62,199 nt of DNA from JBHGYD01 sp041920415 (GTDB taxonomy: Bacteria; Bacillota; Bacilli; Bacillales; Anoxybacillaceae), in NCBI GenBank assembly GCA_041920415.1, contig JBHGYD010000040.1, forward strand, positions 1 to 62,199, given 5' to 3'. A model generated the notes under the pieces. It saw only the letters and a list, made by a program, of their open reading frames with translations, had not been told where the DNA came from and did no database searches. This document shows, one piece after another, positions 16,326-24,509 of the stretch (the first letter of the stretch is position 1; every line of letters begins with the position of its first letter). The position numbers and the translations under genes were made by a program.

Positions 16326-18173
16326 ATGTTTAGTCATCAACATTCTAACGAGAATGATCGATTTAAAAACGGACAACAAAATGCACAACCGTCTTCTTCT
16401 TCAGCGAACGATCGAGAGGGAAAAGTATGGGTGAAAGATGGAAAACTTTTTTGTAAATCATCACCTTCCCATCGTCCAACGGTTACTGTTGGACAGGGTG
16501 TGCAACTTTTTAAAAATAATCAACTAGTGACAGGGACGGTTGAGGTAACCGAAGCAGACGAATTTGAAATAAAAGTAGAAGAGGAAATTATTGAAACGAA
16601 ATGGAAGATTACGATCGATGAGAGTAAGCTCAACGTTATGTTGCATATAGAACCTGGGATGCGAAGAACATATAAGGTAAATGATATAGCTCCCGCTCCT
16701 CATATCGAATTGAATGCGGAGGAGCAAATCGAGGTTCAACATGGTCTTCAATATAACCAACTATTGCAAGAATTGCAAAGCTTAAATGTTACACATGGTT
16801 TGAGATATTCAGAGATTGTAAGGGCTGTAAATGCGAAAGAGCCGGGTCAGTTTATTATTGCTAGCGGAGATCCGCCAAGAGAAGGTAGAGACGGTTGGGT
16901 TGAATTAAAAGTAGATATCGATGATCAGCAAAAAGGTCCTAAACTTCGTGAAGACGGTACTGTAGATTTTCGCGAGTTAAGAAATATTCCGACTGTTCAT
17001 AAAGGGCAAGTCATCGCAGCGGTGCATCCGCCTGTTCCGGGGGTTTGGGGCGTTACTGTCACAAACGAGCCAATTCCAGCGAAAAAAACCCATCCGGTCG
17101 TAGTTCAGCCGGGAAAAGGGGTTTCGATGATTGAAAATGAAATTGTGGCCACTGAAATAGGACGACCTTGTATTGAACAAAAAGGGCTGTTAGTGAAAAT
17201 ATCGGTCATTTCTAAATTCATTCATCAAGGGGATGTAGATATTTCCACAGGGAACATTCGTTTTAAAGGAGATGTGGAGATTACAGGCAGCGTGGAAGAT
17301 GGGATGAGCGTCGAAGCTGATGGAAATATTACGGTATTTAACAATGTCAATCGGGCCAATCTTTCATCTAAGCAAGCGATTTTTATTCGCCATAACGTCA
17401 TTGGAAGCACGATTTCTGCTGGAGAAAATCGTATAGTTGTTGAAGAGTTAGAGCATTTATTACATTCGCTTGAAGAACACCTTCAACGATTCGTTCTCAG
17501 CATTCAACAAATCGTGACATCACCAACTTCACCGTTTCAAGCAGCGGATTTCAAGCAAAAAGCGCTGTTTTCTTTAATAAAACTGTTACTGGATCAGAAA
17601 TTTCGTACGCTACTAACGATGGTTAAGCAATACATGGATATATGTAAAACTAACCAATCGTCTTTAGAATCGGAATGGACTACTTTAGCTGATGAGTTGC
17701 GCCGGTGCTTTTTTTCACCTGTTCCTAATGAATGTCATTCCCTTGAATACCTTACAAAATTATTGGCCAATATAAAAGAGGTAGTGGATAAAAATCAGGT
17801 TGAAAATAATCAAAATTGTTACATCGAGTTATCATATGCGTTAAATAGTACCATCTATTGCAGTGGTGATATAACGATTCTTGGGCAAGGGTGTTATAAT
17901 TCTAAAATTCATGCTGGGGGCTTGTTGAAAGTAAACGGGGTAGTACGTGGCGGAGAAGTGTATGCGCGGCATGGAGCGATTATCAAAGAGGCAGGATCAC
18001 AGGCAGGGATTTCAACTCTTATCATTGTTCCGCATGATCAAGTCATCAAAATTGAACATGTTTGGGAAGGAACGACCATCCAAATTGGAAAAGTAAAACA
18101 TCATTTCCAAAAGGAACAGCGGTTTATTAACGCTGTTTTAAATGAACAAGGACAAATTACTTTTGGTTCATGA
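16326..18173 (+). CDS. FapA/DUF342 family protein
   Basis: About 615 residues of the FapA (flagellar assembly protein A, DUF342) family. The central part (about 95-330) has the FapA_N and beta-helix signature DGTVDFRELRNIPTVHKGQ, the VWGVTVTNEPIPAK loop and GDVDISTGNIRFKGDVEITG repeats; a coiled-coil region (about 370-470) interrupts the beta helix before its end (ITILGQGCYNSKIHAGG). In Vibrio, FapA influences polar flagellation; in bacilli the role is unknown. ATG 16326 has AAAGAGG 8 nt upstream (TTG 16320 is also in frame), but the reading frame is open back to 16200 and the native N-terminus is frameshifted. It is followed by a terminator. Confidence 0.8.
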   Translation: MFSHQHSNENDRFKNGQQNAQPSSSSANDREGKVWVKDGKLFCKSSPSHRPTVTVGQGVQLFKNNQLVTGTVEVTEADEFEIKVEEEIIETKWKITIDESKLNVMLHIEPGMRRTYKVNDIAPAPHIELNAEEQIEVQHGLQYNQLLQELQSLNVTHGLRYSEIVRAVNAKEPGQFIIASGDPPREGRDGWVELKVDIDDQQKGPKLREDGTVDFRELRNIPTVHKGQVIAAVHPPVPGVWGVTVTNEPIPAKKTHPVVVQPGKGVSMIENEIVATEIGRPCIEQKGLLVKISVISKFIHQGDVDISTGNIRFKGDVEITGSVEDGMSVEADGNITVFNNVNRANLSSKQAIFIRHNVIGSTISAGENRIVVEELEHLLHSLEEHLQRFVLSIQQIVTSPTSPFQAADFKQKALFSLIKLLLDQKFRTLLTMVKQYMDICKTNQSSLESEWTTLADELRRCFFSPVPNECHSLEYLTKLLANIKEVVDKNQVENNQNCYIELSYALNSTIYCSGDITILGQGCYNSKIHAGGLLKVNGVVRGGEVYARHGAIIKEAGSQAGISTLIIVPHDQVIKIEHVWEGTTIQIGKVKHHFQKEQRFINAVLNEQGQITFGS

Positions 18174-18238
18174 AGGATCACAAAGAGAGCTTATATGGGT
18201 TCGTTCATGGTAATCAATATGCGTGAATCGTATACATT

Positions 18239-18272
18239 TCTCCCGCTTTATTTAGAAGTGGGAGATTTTTTT
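18239..18272 (+). terminator. Rho-independent terminator after the FapA gene
   Basis: The stem tctcccgctt / aagtgggaga with a short loop is followed by seven T. Confidence 0.85.
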
Positions 18273-18390
18273 ACGAAGTAAGTTTTTTAATAAATTTGGC
18301 AAAATTGGCTGTTTTCTTGTAACATTAATGATGACACGTAATTGAATTGTATTCAGTTATATGATTTACAGAATAGGATGAAAAACGGAG

Positions 18391-19755
18391 ATGAACGCGG
18401 TGCAGTACCACATTTCTATTTCATATCGAGAAATGATCGTGTTATTGTTTGTCACCCTTTTTGGGATATTCATTTCGGTGCTTACTCACATACCTTTATT
18501 GATTGGTTTTGCCCCTGGTCTTTTATTTTTAATCGTGTTGTGCAGTCGAAAAGGAGTGAGCACTAGTGACATTTTTTCGATTGGAATGCGCGGATTATTA
18601 AAAACAAAAGAAGTAATTGTCATTCTTTTGTTCGTTAGTATGTTGCTCCCTATGTGGGAGTTGAGTGGCACCATTGAAGAAATGGTTTTGTTTTTTTTAC
18701 AATTTTTATCAAAGGAACATTTTTTGTTGTTGTCGTTTCTGTTTATGATGTTGACCTCCCTATTGTTAGGGACAGCGGTTGGCTCATTAAGCGCGCTTGG
18801 GATTCCGATTATGAGCGCTGCTTCCGCTTTGCATTTGCCTCTTGATGTCGTCGCAGGCGCATTAATTTCTGGCGCGTTTGTCGGGGATCGAACGTCGCTT
18901 TTTTCAAGCGCTTATCAATTGTTAGCGCATACCGTCGAGGTGCCTTTATATCGTCAATTTCGTAAACTGGTACCAACAACCGTTATGGCTGTACTGTTTA
19001 GCCTATGCATCTATTTTCTTTTCGATTTAACATTCAGCCACGAAGGAGCGACTTCATCGTTTCCTATATCTAAAACAGTGAACTGGGATGAATCTTCTGT
19101 TATTGCGCTCATTCCACCTATTATTCTTTTATTGCTTGTTTGTTGTCGCATAAAAATCAAATATGCGTTCTTGTTAAGCACGTTTGGTGCGATGGTGCTT
19201 GCACTTATAAAAGGGGTGTCTTTTTCCGTCATTTTTGACCGTTTATGGAATGGTGGCGAGCAACTGGGCGGTGGCGTTCGCTCGATGATTTTTCTCTTAT
19301 TATTTATTGCCATGGCCGGTGTTTATAACGGGGTGTTAGAGGAATTAAAAATTATTCAGCCGCTTTTAGATCGCTGGCTGGCCAACTCTCGCTCGCTTGT
19401 CGCTCATACGTGGAGAACGATCGTGGCCACATGGATCATTTCTGTTGTAGCATGTAATCAAACGTTGCCGATTATTTTAACGGGGCGTTCTTTTCTTGCA
19501 CATTGGCAAAAGCATCATACCCGCGAAGAACTAGCAAGAGTCATGGCCGATTCAACGATGCTGTTTCCAGGTATAGTTCCATGGAGTATTCTTGCCATTA
19601 TGTGCAGTACAATCACCGATACCCCTGTTTTTTCTTATTTACCGTATGCTATTTTTTTATGGAGTTTACCACTGATTACAATGGCTGTTTCAGTTGAGAA
19701 ACAAATGAGAAATAATCGATCGCTACGTACGAAAAACATTACGTCGGCAAGCTGA
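18391..19755 (+). CDS. Second NhaC-family antiporter
   Basis: A 454-residue membrane protein with about 11 helices. Family features are the GTAVGSLSALGIPIMSAA helix, the GALISGAFVGDRTSLFSS segment (the conserved GDKxSPLS-like region) and the C-terminal NQTLPIILTGRSF with DSTMLFPGIVPWS. It probably exchanges Na+ or a small acid for protons. The start is ATG 18391 or GTG 18400; GGAG abuts the ATG and is 9 nt from the GTG, which favours the GTG. It is only distantly like the NhaC protein at 13 kb and lacks that protein's long acidic loop. Substrate is unknown. Confidence 0.85.
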   Translation: MNAVQYHISISYREMIVLLFVTLFGIFISVLTHIPLLIGFAPGLLFLIVLCSRKGVSTSDIFSIGMRGLLKTKEVIVILLFVSMLLPMWELSGTIEEMVLFFLQFLSKEHFLLLSFLFMMLTSLLLGTAVGSLSALGIPIMSAASALHLPLDVVAGALISGAFVGDRTSLFSSAYQLLAHTVEVPLYRQFRKLVPTTVMAVLFSLCIYFLFDLTFSHEGATSSFPISKTVNWDESSVIALIPPIILLLLVCCRIKIKYAFLLSTFGAMVLALIKGVSFSVIFDRLWNGGEQLGGGVRSMIFLLLFIAMAGVYNGVLEELKIIQPLLDRWLANSRSLVAHTWRTIVATWIISVVACNQTLPIILTGRSFLAHWQKHHTREELARVMADSTMLFPGIVPWSILAIMCSTITDTPVFSYLPYAIFLWSLPLITMAVSVEKQMRNNRSLRTKNITSAS

Positions 19756-19844
19756 TTTTCTTAATATTTGTTATAATAAGAATATATTCGCTAGAGAAAC
19801 GGTGAATACTAGTGGATTCTCTTCTTTATCCAAGGAGGAGGGCG

Positions 19845-20807
19845 GTGGGCAAGAAAATGGCAGACGAGATGAATGTGTTAAAAAATGTTCAAGAGTTAGA
19901 ACATTGGCAATGTGAAGATTACGATGCTCAATTAATGACATTAAGAGAAAATCAACAAAAAATTCAAACAGACCTTGATTTGTATTACAACGAACAAGAG
20001 GATCGCCAAGCAATTGAACGGTATTATCGTCATGTAAGGGGAGAACAAGACGGATTGGCGCTTTTTGTGAAGTATCATGAACTTGTCAAACGTACTCATA
20101 AGCGGCGTTTGCCTTACTTTTTTAGCAAAGATGAGTATTTATATACATGGGTTGATCTTCACCCGGATGGTTCGGTAAGGAGTATTTATTCTGGAGAACG
20201 GAAAGACCCGGAAACGCTGATTGTTCAAGACTATGAAACGGTAAGAAAACGATATGAAGAATTTCGCCAACTGTTGAAAAAAATAAGAAAAAAAGAATTG
20301 AATGTAGAGCAAAAGATGAGAGGGATTGACCAACAGTTGAAGTTTAATGCGGAGCATGTTGTTCCGCAATCTTGGTTTGGTGCTAGAGAGCCGATGAAAG
20401 GAGATTTGCATCACCTTTTTGTTTGTCAGCCGGAATGCAATACGGTACGCTCTAACTTTCCGTATGCTGATTTTCCGTTTTATAAGCCGGAGTCGCCAGA
20501 TGAACGAATTCAAAATCATTGCGGTGTGGCAGAAAGCGGATATTTCAAACCAGAGTATGGAAAAGGAACAGTCGCGAGGGCGATGTTGTATTTTTTGTTG
20601 CGCTATCCAACCGAAATCGGAAAGTCATTTCGTAGAAAAATAGATATTCAGCTATTAATTCGCTGGCACCAGCAATTCCCCGTAACCATTTACGAAAAAC
20701 ATCGGAATCAAGCCATTTTTTTCATTCAAGGAAATCGCAATCCGTTTATTGACTTTCCTAAATTGGCAGAACAAATGACGTTTCCTATAGAAATAGGACT
20801 GAAATAA
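19845..20807 (+). CDS. Endonuclease I-like nuclease without a signal peptide
   Basis: A 320-residue protein whose core is a His-Me finger nuclease of the endonuclease I family: AEHVVPQSWF (His171), then DLHHLFVCQPECNTVRSNFP, the metal-binding His and Asn region, with Y-rich GYFKPEYGKGTVARAMLYF after it. Family members such as YurI/Bsn of B. subtilis are secreted, but here the N-terminus is charged and helical (ELEHWQCEDYDAQLMTLREN) with no signal peptide, implying a cytoplasmic or unusually exported enzyme. GTG 19845 is chosen because AAGGAGG sits 6 nt upstream. It has its own terminator. The role is unknown; DNA uptake, defence or nutrient scavenging are possible. Confidence 0.85.
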   Translation: MGKKMADEMNVLKNVQELEHWQCEDYDAQLMTLRENQQKIQTDLDLYYNEQEDRQAIERYYRHVRGEQDGLALFVKYHELVKRTHKRRLPYFFSKDEYLYTWVDLHPDGSVRSIYSGERKDPETLIVQDYETVRKRYEEFRQLLKKIRKKELNVEQKMRGIDQQLKFNAEHVVPQSWFGAREPMKGDLHHLFVCQPECNTVRSNFPYADFPFYKPESPDERIQNHCGVAESGYFKPEYGKGTVARAMLYFLLRYPTEIGKSFRRKIDIQLLIRWHQQFPVTIYEKHRNQAIFFIQGNRNPFIDFPKLAEQMTFPIEIGLK

Positions 20808-20811
20808 AGAC

Positions 20812-20848
20812 ATAGGACTGGTTATATTCGAGTCAGTCCTATTTTTTG
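20812..20848 (+). terminator. Rho-independent terminator after the nuclease gene
   Basis: The stem ataggactg / cagtcctat is followed by six T. Confidence 0.85.
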
Positions 20849-21009
20849 TGTAATGATTTCCTTTATTTCCCTAAAAACCGAATGTTTTGTGAATGCCATT
20901 CTTTGAATGCCTTGATTTACAAGGAAAGAAAGAGAAACAGTTAATAAAGTGTGATAAAAATCATAACTATGAATGCGTTGTTTATAGTATTATAGTAATA
21001 GTTACAGTT

Positions 21010-21028
21010 GAGAAAAATAATCATTATT
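21010..21028. promoter_or_regulatory. Fur-box-like site, copy 1
   Basis: The 19-mer gagaaaaataatcattatt matches the classical Fur box GATAATGATAATCATTATC at 15 of 19 positions. It is repeated exactly 38 bp downstream. Confidence 0.65.
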
Positions 21029-21047
21029 TATTATAATAATTGTAGTT

Positions 21048-21066
21048 GAGAAAAATAATCATTATT
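21048..21066. promoter_or_regulatory. Fur-box-like site, copy 2
   Basis: The same 19-mer as copy 1, part of a 23-bp exact direct repeat (21006-21028 and 21044-21066), ending 4 nt before the feoA ribosome site. Fur bound here would block transcription or its start when iron is plentiful. Confidence 0.65.
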
Positions 21067-21084
21067 GTTCAGGGGGAAGCAAGG

Positions 21085-21306
21085 ATGGTTCTTACCGACC
21101 TTCAGCCAGGAAAAAAAGCAGTGATTACGAACTTATCGATTATGAATGAAGTGATGAAACAACGTTTGATCGATATGGGGATTCATGAAGGGGAAGAAGT
21201 TTGCTTAAAATGCACGATGCCATTTGGCGGACCTGTAATGGTGGAAGTGTCCGGGCAGTGCATTTGTTTACGACGAAAAGAAGCAGCTTGCATTGGAGTG
21301 GAGTAG
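21085..21306 (+). CDS. feoA: Ferrous iron transport protein FeoA
   Basis: A 73-residue SH3-like cytoplasmic protein that stimulates FeoB. The sequence LQPGKKAVITNLS, KQRLIDMGIHEGEEV and the CICLRRKEAACIGVE tail are typical. The frame is open upstream, but ATG 21085 has AGGGGG 8 nt before it; earlier starts would lie inside the Fur-box repeat. It is followed by feoB after 3 nt, so the two form an operon with the Cys-rich gene, under a Fur-type control region. Confidence 0.95.
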   Translation: MVLTDLQPGKKAVITNLSIMNEVMKQRLIDMGIHEGEEVCLKCTMPFGGPVMVEVSGQCICLRRKEAACIGVE

Positions 21307-21309
21307 ATC

Positions 21310-23316
21310 ATGTCACAAATCGCACTATTCGGCAATCCAAATACGGGAAAGACTTCATTATTTAATAACTTAACAGGTTCTTATGAATATGTAGGAAACT
21401 GGAGCGGGGTAACGGTTGAAAAAAAAGTAGGAATTTTGCGCAACAAGCATGCCTATGTCGTGGACCTGCCTGGTGTTTATTCGCTTCATCCTCTTTCTCG
21501 TGATGAAGGGGTTGCGACTGATTTTTTACTTACAGAAGATTTTTCTACAATCTTAAACATTGTGGATGCTTCACAGTTAAAGCGAAATTTACATTTAACG
21601 ATTCAATTACTTGAATTTGGTAAACCGCTTGTGATTGCTTTAAATATGATTGATGTGGCGGAACGCCGCGGGATGAAAATCGATGCGAAAAAACTATCGG
21701 AATATTTTCGTGTGCCGGTTGTTCCTGTGATTGCTCGAACGGGAAAAGGAGTCGATGCATTAGTAGATGTCGTGCTTTCAACGCAAGAGCAAGAACAACC
21801 CTTTACGCTTTATTATGGCGAAGAGATCGAAACAGCGATCGATGAAATAATCCGTCATTTGCCGTCACATATCGAGGTTTCAAAACGTTGGCTTGCTTTG
21901 CAATTTCTTGAAGGAAACGAGCGAGTATATCAATATTTACAAACGATGGTAGATATACAATCGCTCGTGGCGATTCGTACACGTGTTGAAGAAAGCATTC
22001 GCCATCTTCCGCATGGGCACTCGTTACGTCAATTGATTCATCACGTTCGTGAAACGTTGATTATGGATGTTTTAGAAAAGGTAACAGTCATTCATGAAGA
22101 AAAATCACTAACGTGGACGGAAAAAATTGATGCGATTGTCACGAATAAATACTTAGGAGTTCCTATTTTCCTTTTGTTCATGTATGTCATGTTTATGTTG
22201 ACATTTGATTGGTTAGGCTCGCCGCTTGCGGATTTGCTCGATCAGTTTTTCTCGGGGCCGTTAACGGACGTTTTGTCGCGTCTTTTATCAGCATTAGGCG
22301 CATCAGCATTCCTGAAAGAACTTATTTTAAACGGAATCGTTTCCGGTGTTGGCGGAGTGCTTGTGTTTGTTCCACAAATTTTTATTTTATTCTTTTTCAT
22401 TTCGATTTTGGAAGATTCGGGATATATGGCACGCGTTGCTATGGTGATGGATCGTTTGATGGAAGCGATCGGTTTGAACGGAAAAGCGTTTATCCCAATG
22501 ATTATCGGATTTGGATGCAACGTTCCTGGCGTGATGGCGGCGCGAACGATTGAGCAGCCGAAAGAGCGTTTATTGACAATTTTATTATTACCATTAATGT
22601 CTTGTTCAGCGCGCCTTCCGGTGTACGCGTTATTTGTTGGTACGTTTTTTACGAAGCATCAAGCGCTCGTTGTGTTTTCGCTTTATGTGTTAGGGATTGT
22701 TGTCGCGTTACTGTTGGCCAAACTATTCTCTTCAACAGTATTAAAAAATGAAAACTCGGTGTTCGTTATTGAGCTGCCGCCATACCGCATGCCGCAAGCG
22801 TTAACATTATGGCGCAGCACATGGGATAAAGGAAAAGGATTTGTTCGCAAAGCGGGAACGTTTATTTTCGGAGGATCAGTTGCGATCTGGCTATTATCAT
22901 ATGCTGGACCGAACGGTCTTCATGTTCCAATGGATGATAGCTTTCTAGCAGCGATTGGCGGAGTGCTTGCTCCGATTTTAGCACCGCTTGGTTTTGGGAC
23001 ATGGCAAGCAGGTGCAGCGCTGATTACGGGCTTTTTGGCGAAAGAGGTCGTTGTCTCAACAATGAACATTATTTATCATGCAAAAGATACAGAGGCACTG
23101 CAAGGACTTATGGCTCATTATTTTACACCGCTATCCGCATTTAGTTTTATGGTGTTTGTTCTTCTTTACATTCCGTGCCTTGCCACGGTGGCAACGATTC
23201 GGAAAGAAACGGGTTCAAGTAAGTGGACGTTCTTTTCGATCGGTTATGCGTTATGTATTGCTTATTTGATTTCGTTTTTGATTTATGAAGGTGGCAAGTT
23301 GTTAGGACTTTCATAG
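21310..23316 (+). CDS. feoB: Ferrous iron transporter FeoB
   Basis: A 668-residue Fe2+ permease. The N-terminal G domain has the P-loop GNPNTGKTS (residues 8-16), the switch GNWSGVTVEKK, the G3 motif DLPGVYSLHP and the G4 motif NMID. The C-terminal membrane domain has two Gate repeats (GVGGVLVFVPQIFILFFFI and GTWQAGAALITGFLAKEVV) and the conserved PMIIGFGCNVPGVMAAR with its cysteine. Length is normal for a Gram-positive FeoB. It imports ferrous iron under anoxic or reducing conditions, which fits the anaerobic-respiration genes elsewhere in the window. ATG 21310 follows the feoA stop by 3 nt. Confidence 0.97.
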   Translation: MSQIALFGNPNTGKTSLFNNLTGSYEYVGNWSGVTVEKKVGILRNKHAYVVDLPGVYSLHPLSRDEGVATDFLLTEDFSTILNIVDASQLKRNLHLTIQLLEFGKPLVIALNMIDVAERRGMKIDAKKLSEYFRVPVVPVIARTGKGVDALVDVVLSTQEQEQPFTLYYGEEIETAIDEIIRHLPSHIEVSKRWLALQFLEGNERVYQYLQTMVDIQSLVAIRTRVEESIRHLPHGHSLRQLIHHVRETLIMDVLEKVTVIHEEKSLTWTEKIDAIVTNKYLGVPIFLLFMYVMFMLTFDWLGSPLADLLDQFFSGPLTDVLSRLLSALGASAFLKELILNGIVSGVGGVLVFVPQIFILFFFISILEDSGYMARVAMVMDRLMEAIGLNGKAFIPMIIGFGCNVPGVMAARTIEQPKERLLTILLLPLMSCSARLPVYALFVGTFFTKHQALVVFSLYVLGIVVALLLAKLFSSTVLKNENSVFVIELPPYRMPQALTLWRSTWDKGKGFVRKAGTFIFGGSVAIWLLSYAGPNGLHVPMDDSFLAAIGGVLAPILAPLGFGTWQAGAALITGFLAKEVVVSTMNIIYHAKDTEALQGLMAHYFTPLSAFSFMVFVLLYIPCLATVATIRKETGSSKWTFFSIGYALCIAYLISFLIYEGGKLLGLS

Positions 23317-23332
23317 AAAAGAGGGAAAGAGC

Positions 23333-23506
23333 ATGATTGCGAATATCGTTATTGGTGGGGCTATTTTCGCCTATGCTGGTTGGATGCTTGTTCGTCATGT
23401 GAAAAAAAGTTCTAAAGGAAAATGTGCGAGCTGCTCGATGGCAGATGCTTGCTACGCTTCGTGTGATACGCGTATGCATGACAAAGAGCAAAAAATCATC
23501 AGCTGA
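23333..23506 (+). CDS. FeoB-associated Cys-rich membrane protein
   Basis: A 57-residue protein, MIANIVIGGAIFAYAGWMLV, with one N-terminal transmembrane helix and a cytoplasmic tail holding four cysteines (GKCASCS, then ACYASC). This is the layout of the small FeoB-associated Cys-rich family, thought to take the place of FeoC in Gram-positive bacteria. It starts 16 nt after feoB with GAGGGAAAGAGC before the ATG and ends the operon, followed by a strong terminator. A role in metal sensing or handing on Fe2+ is inferred from the family. Confidence 0.88.
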   Translation: MIANIVIGGAIFAYAGWMLVRHVKKSSKGKCASCSMADACYASCDTRMHDKEQKIIS

Positions 23507-23559
23507 AACATTTACTAAATTACAAAAACAGATAATATTCCTTTGTTTTTAGAAGAATC

Positions 23560-23596
23560 AAAAAGGTCAAACATGCGACAATGTTTGACCTTTTTC
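23560..23596 (+). terminator. Rho-independent terminator of the feo operon
   Basis: A 14-bp stem (aaaaaggtcaaaca / tgtttgacctttttt type) ends in a T-run. Confidence 0.92.
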
Positions 23597-23772
23597 TACT
23601 AATTGGGAATGAAGACCTATTTACAAGATAGTGAAAATATATATTTAATGAATATAAATAGTATAATTTTTTGTATATATAGAAAACATTAAATTTTTTA
23701 ATTTGTTATTATATTGAGAGTATGGATTGAAACGTGGTTGACGGTGTTTATTGACTAAAAGGGGAATTATAT

Positions 23773-24354
23773 ATGGTCTATGATGGTATTATTCTATCGT
23801 TGTTAATCGGTTTTTTTCGTGGAGGAAGTTTAAAAGGAATTGCACATATGAAGCTGCGAGGCGGCTGGTTGTTTCCTCTATTACTAGGGATTGAAATTTG
23901 CGTTTTCTTATTACAAAATAAGGTGAGCATCATCGGTCAACTTAGCAATGGTTTGTTTCTAGCGATTTATGCGATCGGTCTTATTTTTCTATGGCTGAAC
24001 CGCCATCATCCTGGATTTATGGTGATTTTTATTGGCGTTCTTCTAAATTTTATCGTCATGTCGTTGAATGGTGGAAGAATGCCTGTTTCGATAGAAGCTG
24101 CGCAATTTCTTGGGCGTGAATACATAGATGCATTAAAAGCAGGGATATACGGCAAACATGAAGCGATTACGGAGTCAACGTTGTTGCCGTTTTTAGGTGA
24201 CATCATTCCACTTTCGCCGCCATACCCGCGGCAACAAGTCATTAGCATCGGTGATGTCGTCATGAACGTTGGGGCCTTTATTTTCATTCAGCACCTCATG
24301 ATGAGTGAACACACCGAAAAATCCTCTCCTCAAACGGTCCATGAAGGGAGGTGA
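23773..24354 (+). CDS. DUF5317 membrane protein
   Basis: A 193-residue protein with about five transmembrane helices, fitting the DUF5317 family by length, hydropathy and the motifs RGGSLKGIAHMKLRGGW near the N-terminus and LNGGRMPVS in the middle. The C-terminal segment IISIGDVVMNVGAFIF-like (VISIGDVVMNVGAF) is also typical. Function is unknown. GGGG lies close before ATG 23773. It probably forms an operon with the 29-aa peptide that follows after 5 nt, and may be co-transcribed with the c-di-GMP protein downstream. Confidence 0.75.
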   Translation: MVYDGIILSLLIGFFRGGSLKGIAHMKLRGGWLFPLLLGIEICVFLLQNKVSIIGQLSNGLFLAIYAIGLIFLWLNRHHPGFMVIFIGVLLNFIVMSLNGGRMPVSIEAAQFLGREYIDALKAGIYGKHEAITESTLLPFLGDIIPLSPPYPRQQVISIGDVVMNVGAFIFIQHLMMSEHTEKSSPQTVHEGR

Positions 24355-24359
24355 AAAGC

Positions 24360-24449
24360 ATGAAGGTAACAGTGAAAAAAGTACTTATTAACTTATTCAT
24401 CATCGGTTCTGTCATTGTAGCGTTGACGTCGGGGTATAGATTGACATAA
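24360..24449 (+). CDS. 29-aa single-helix membrane peptide
   Basis: The peptide reads MKVTVKKVLINLFIIGSVIV followed by ALTSGYRLT: a basic start and one hydrophobic helix. GGGAGGTG is at excellent distance before the ATG, and the gene begins 5 nt after the DUF5317 stop codon, which argues strongly that it is translated. No family is recognised. It may be a membrane micropeptide that partners DUF5317 or the GGDEF protein. Confidence 0.6.
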   Translation: MKVTVKKVLINLFIIGSVIVALTSGYRLT

Positions 24450-24457
24450 ATATTATT

Positions 24458-24480
24458 AGGGGAAGTACGTTACTTCTCCT
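24458..24480 (+). terminator. Short hairpin after the micropeptide gene
   Basis: The stem aggggaagta / tacttctcct has a 3-nt loop and only a weak T-rich tail, so read-through into the c-di-GMP gene is likely. Confidence 0.4.
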
Positions 24481-24509
24481 TAAAATTTTGTAAATGAGAG
24501 TGGTCAAGG

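Noticed and set aside
18239..18272. Third IS-like CCC/GGG hairpin
   Set aside because: It is followed by seven T directly downstream of the FapA gene, so it is an ordinary terminator.
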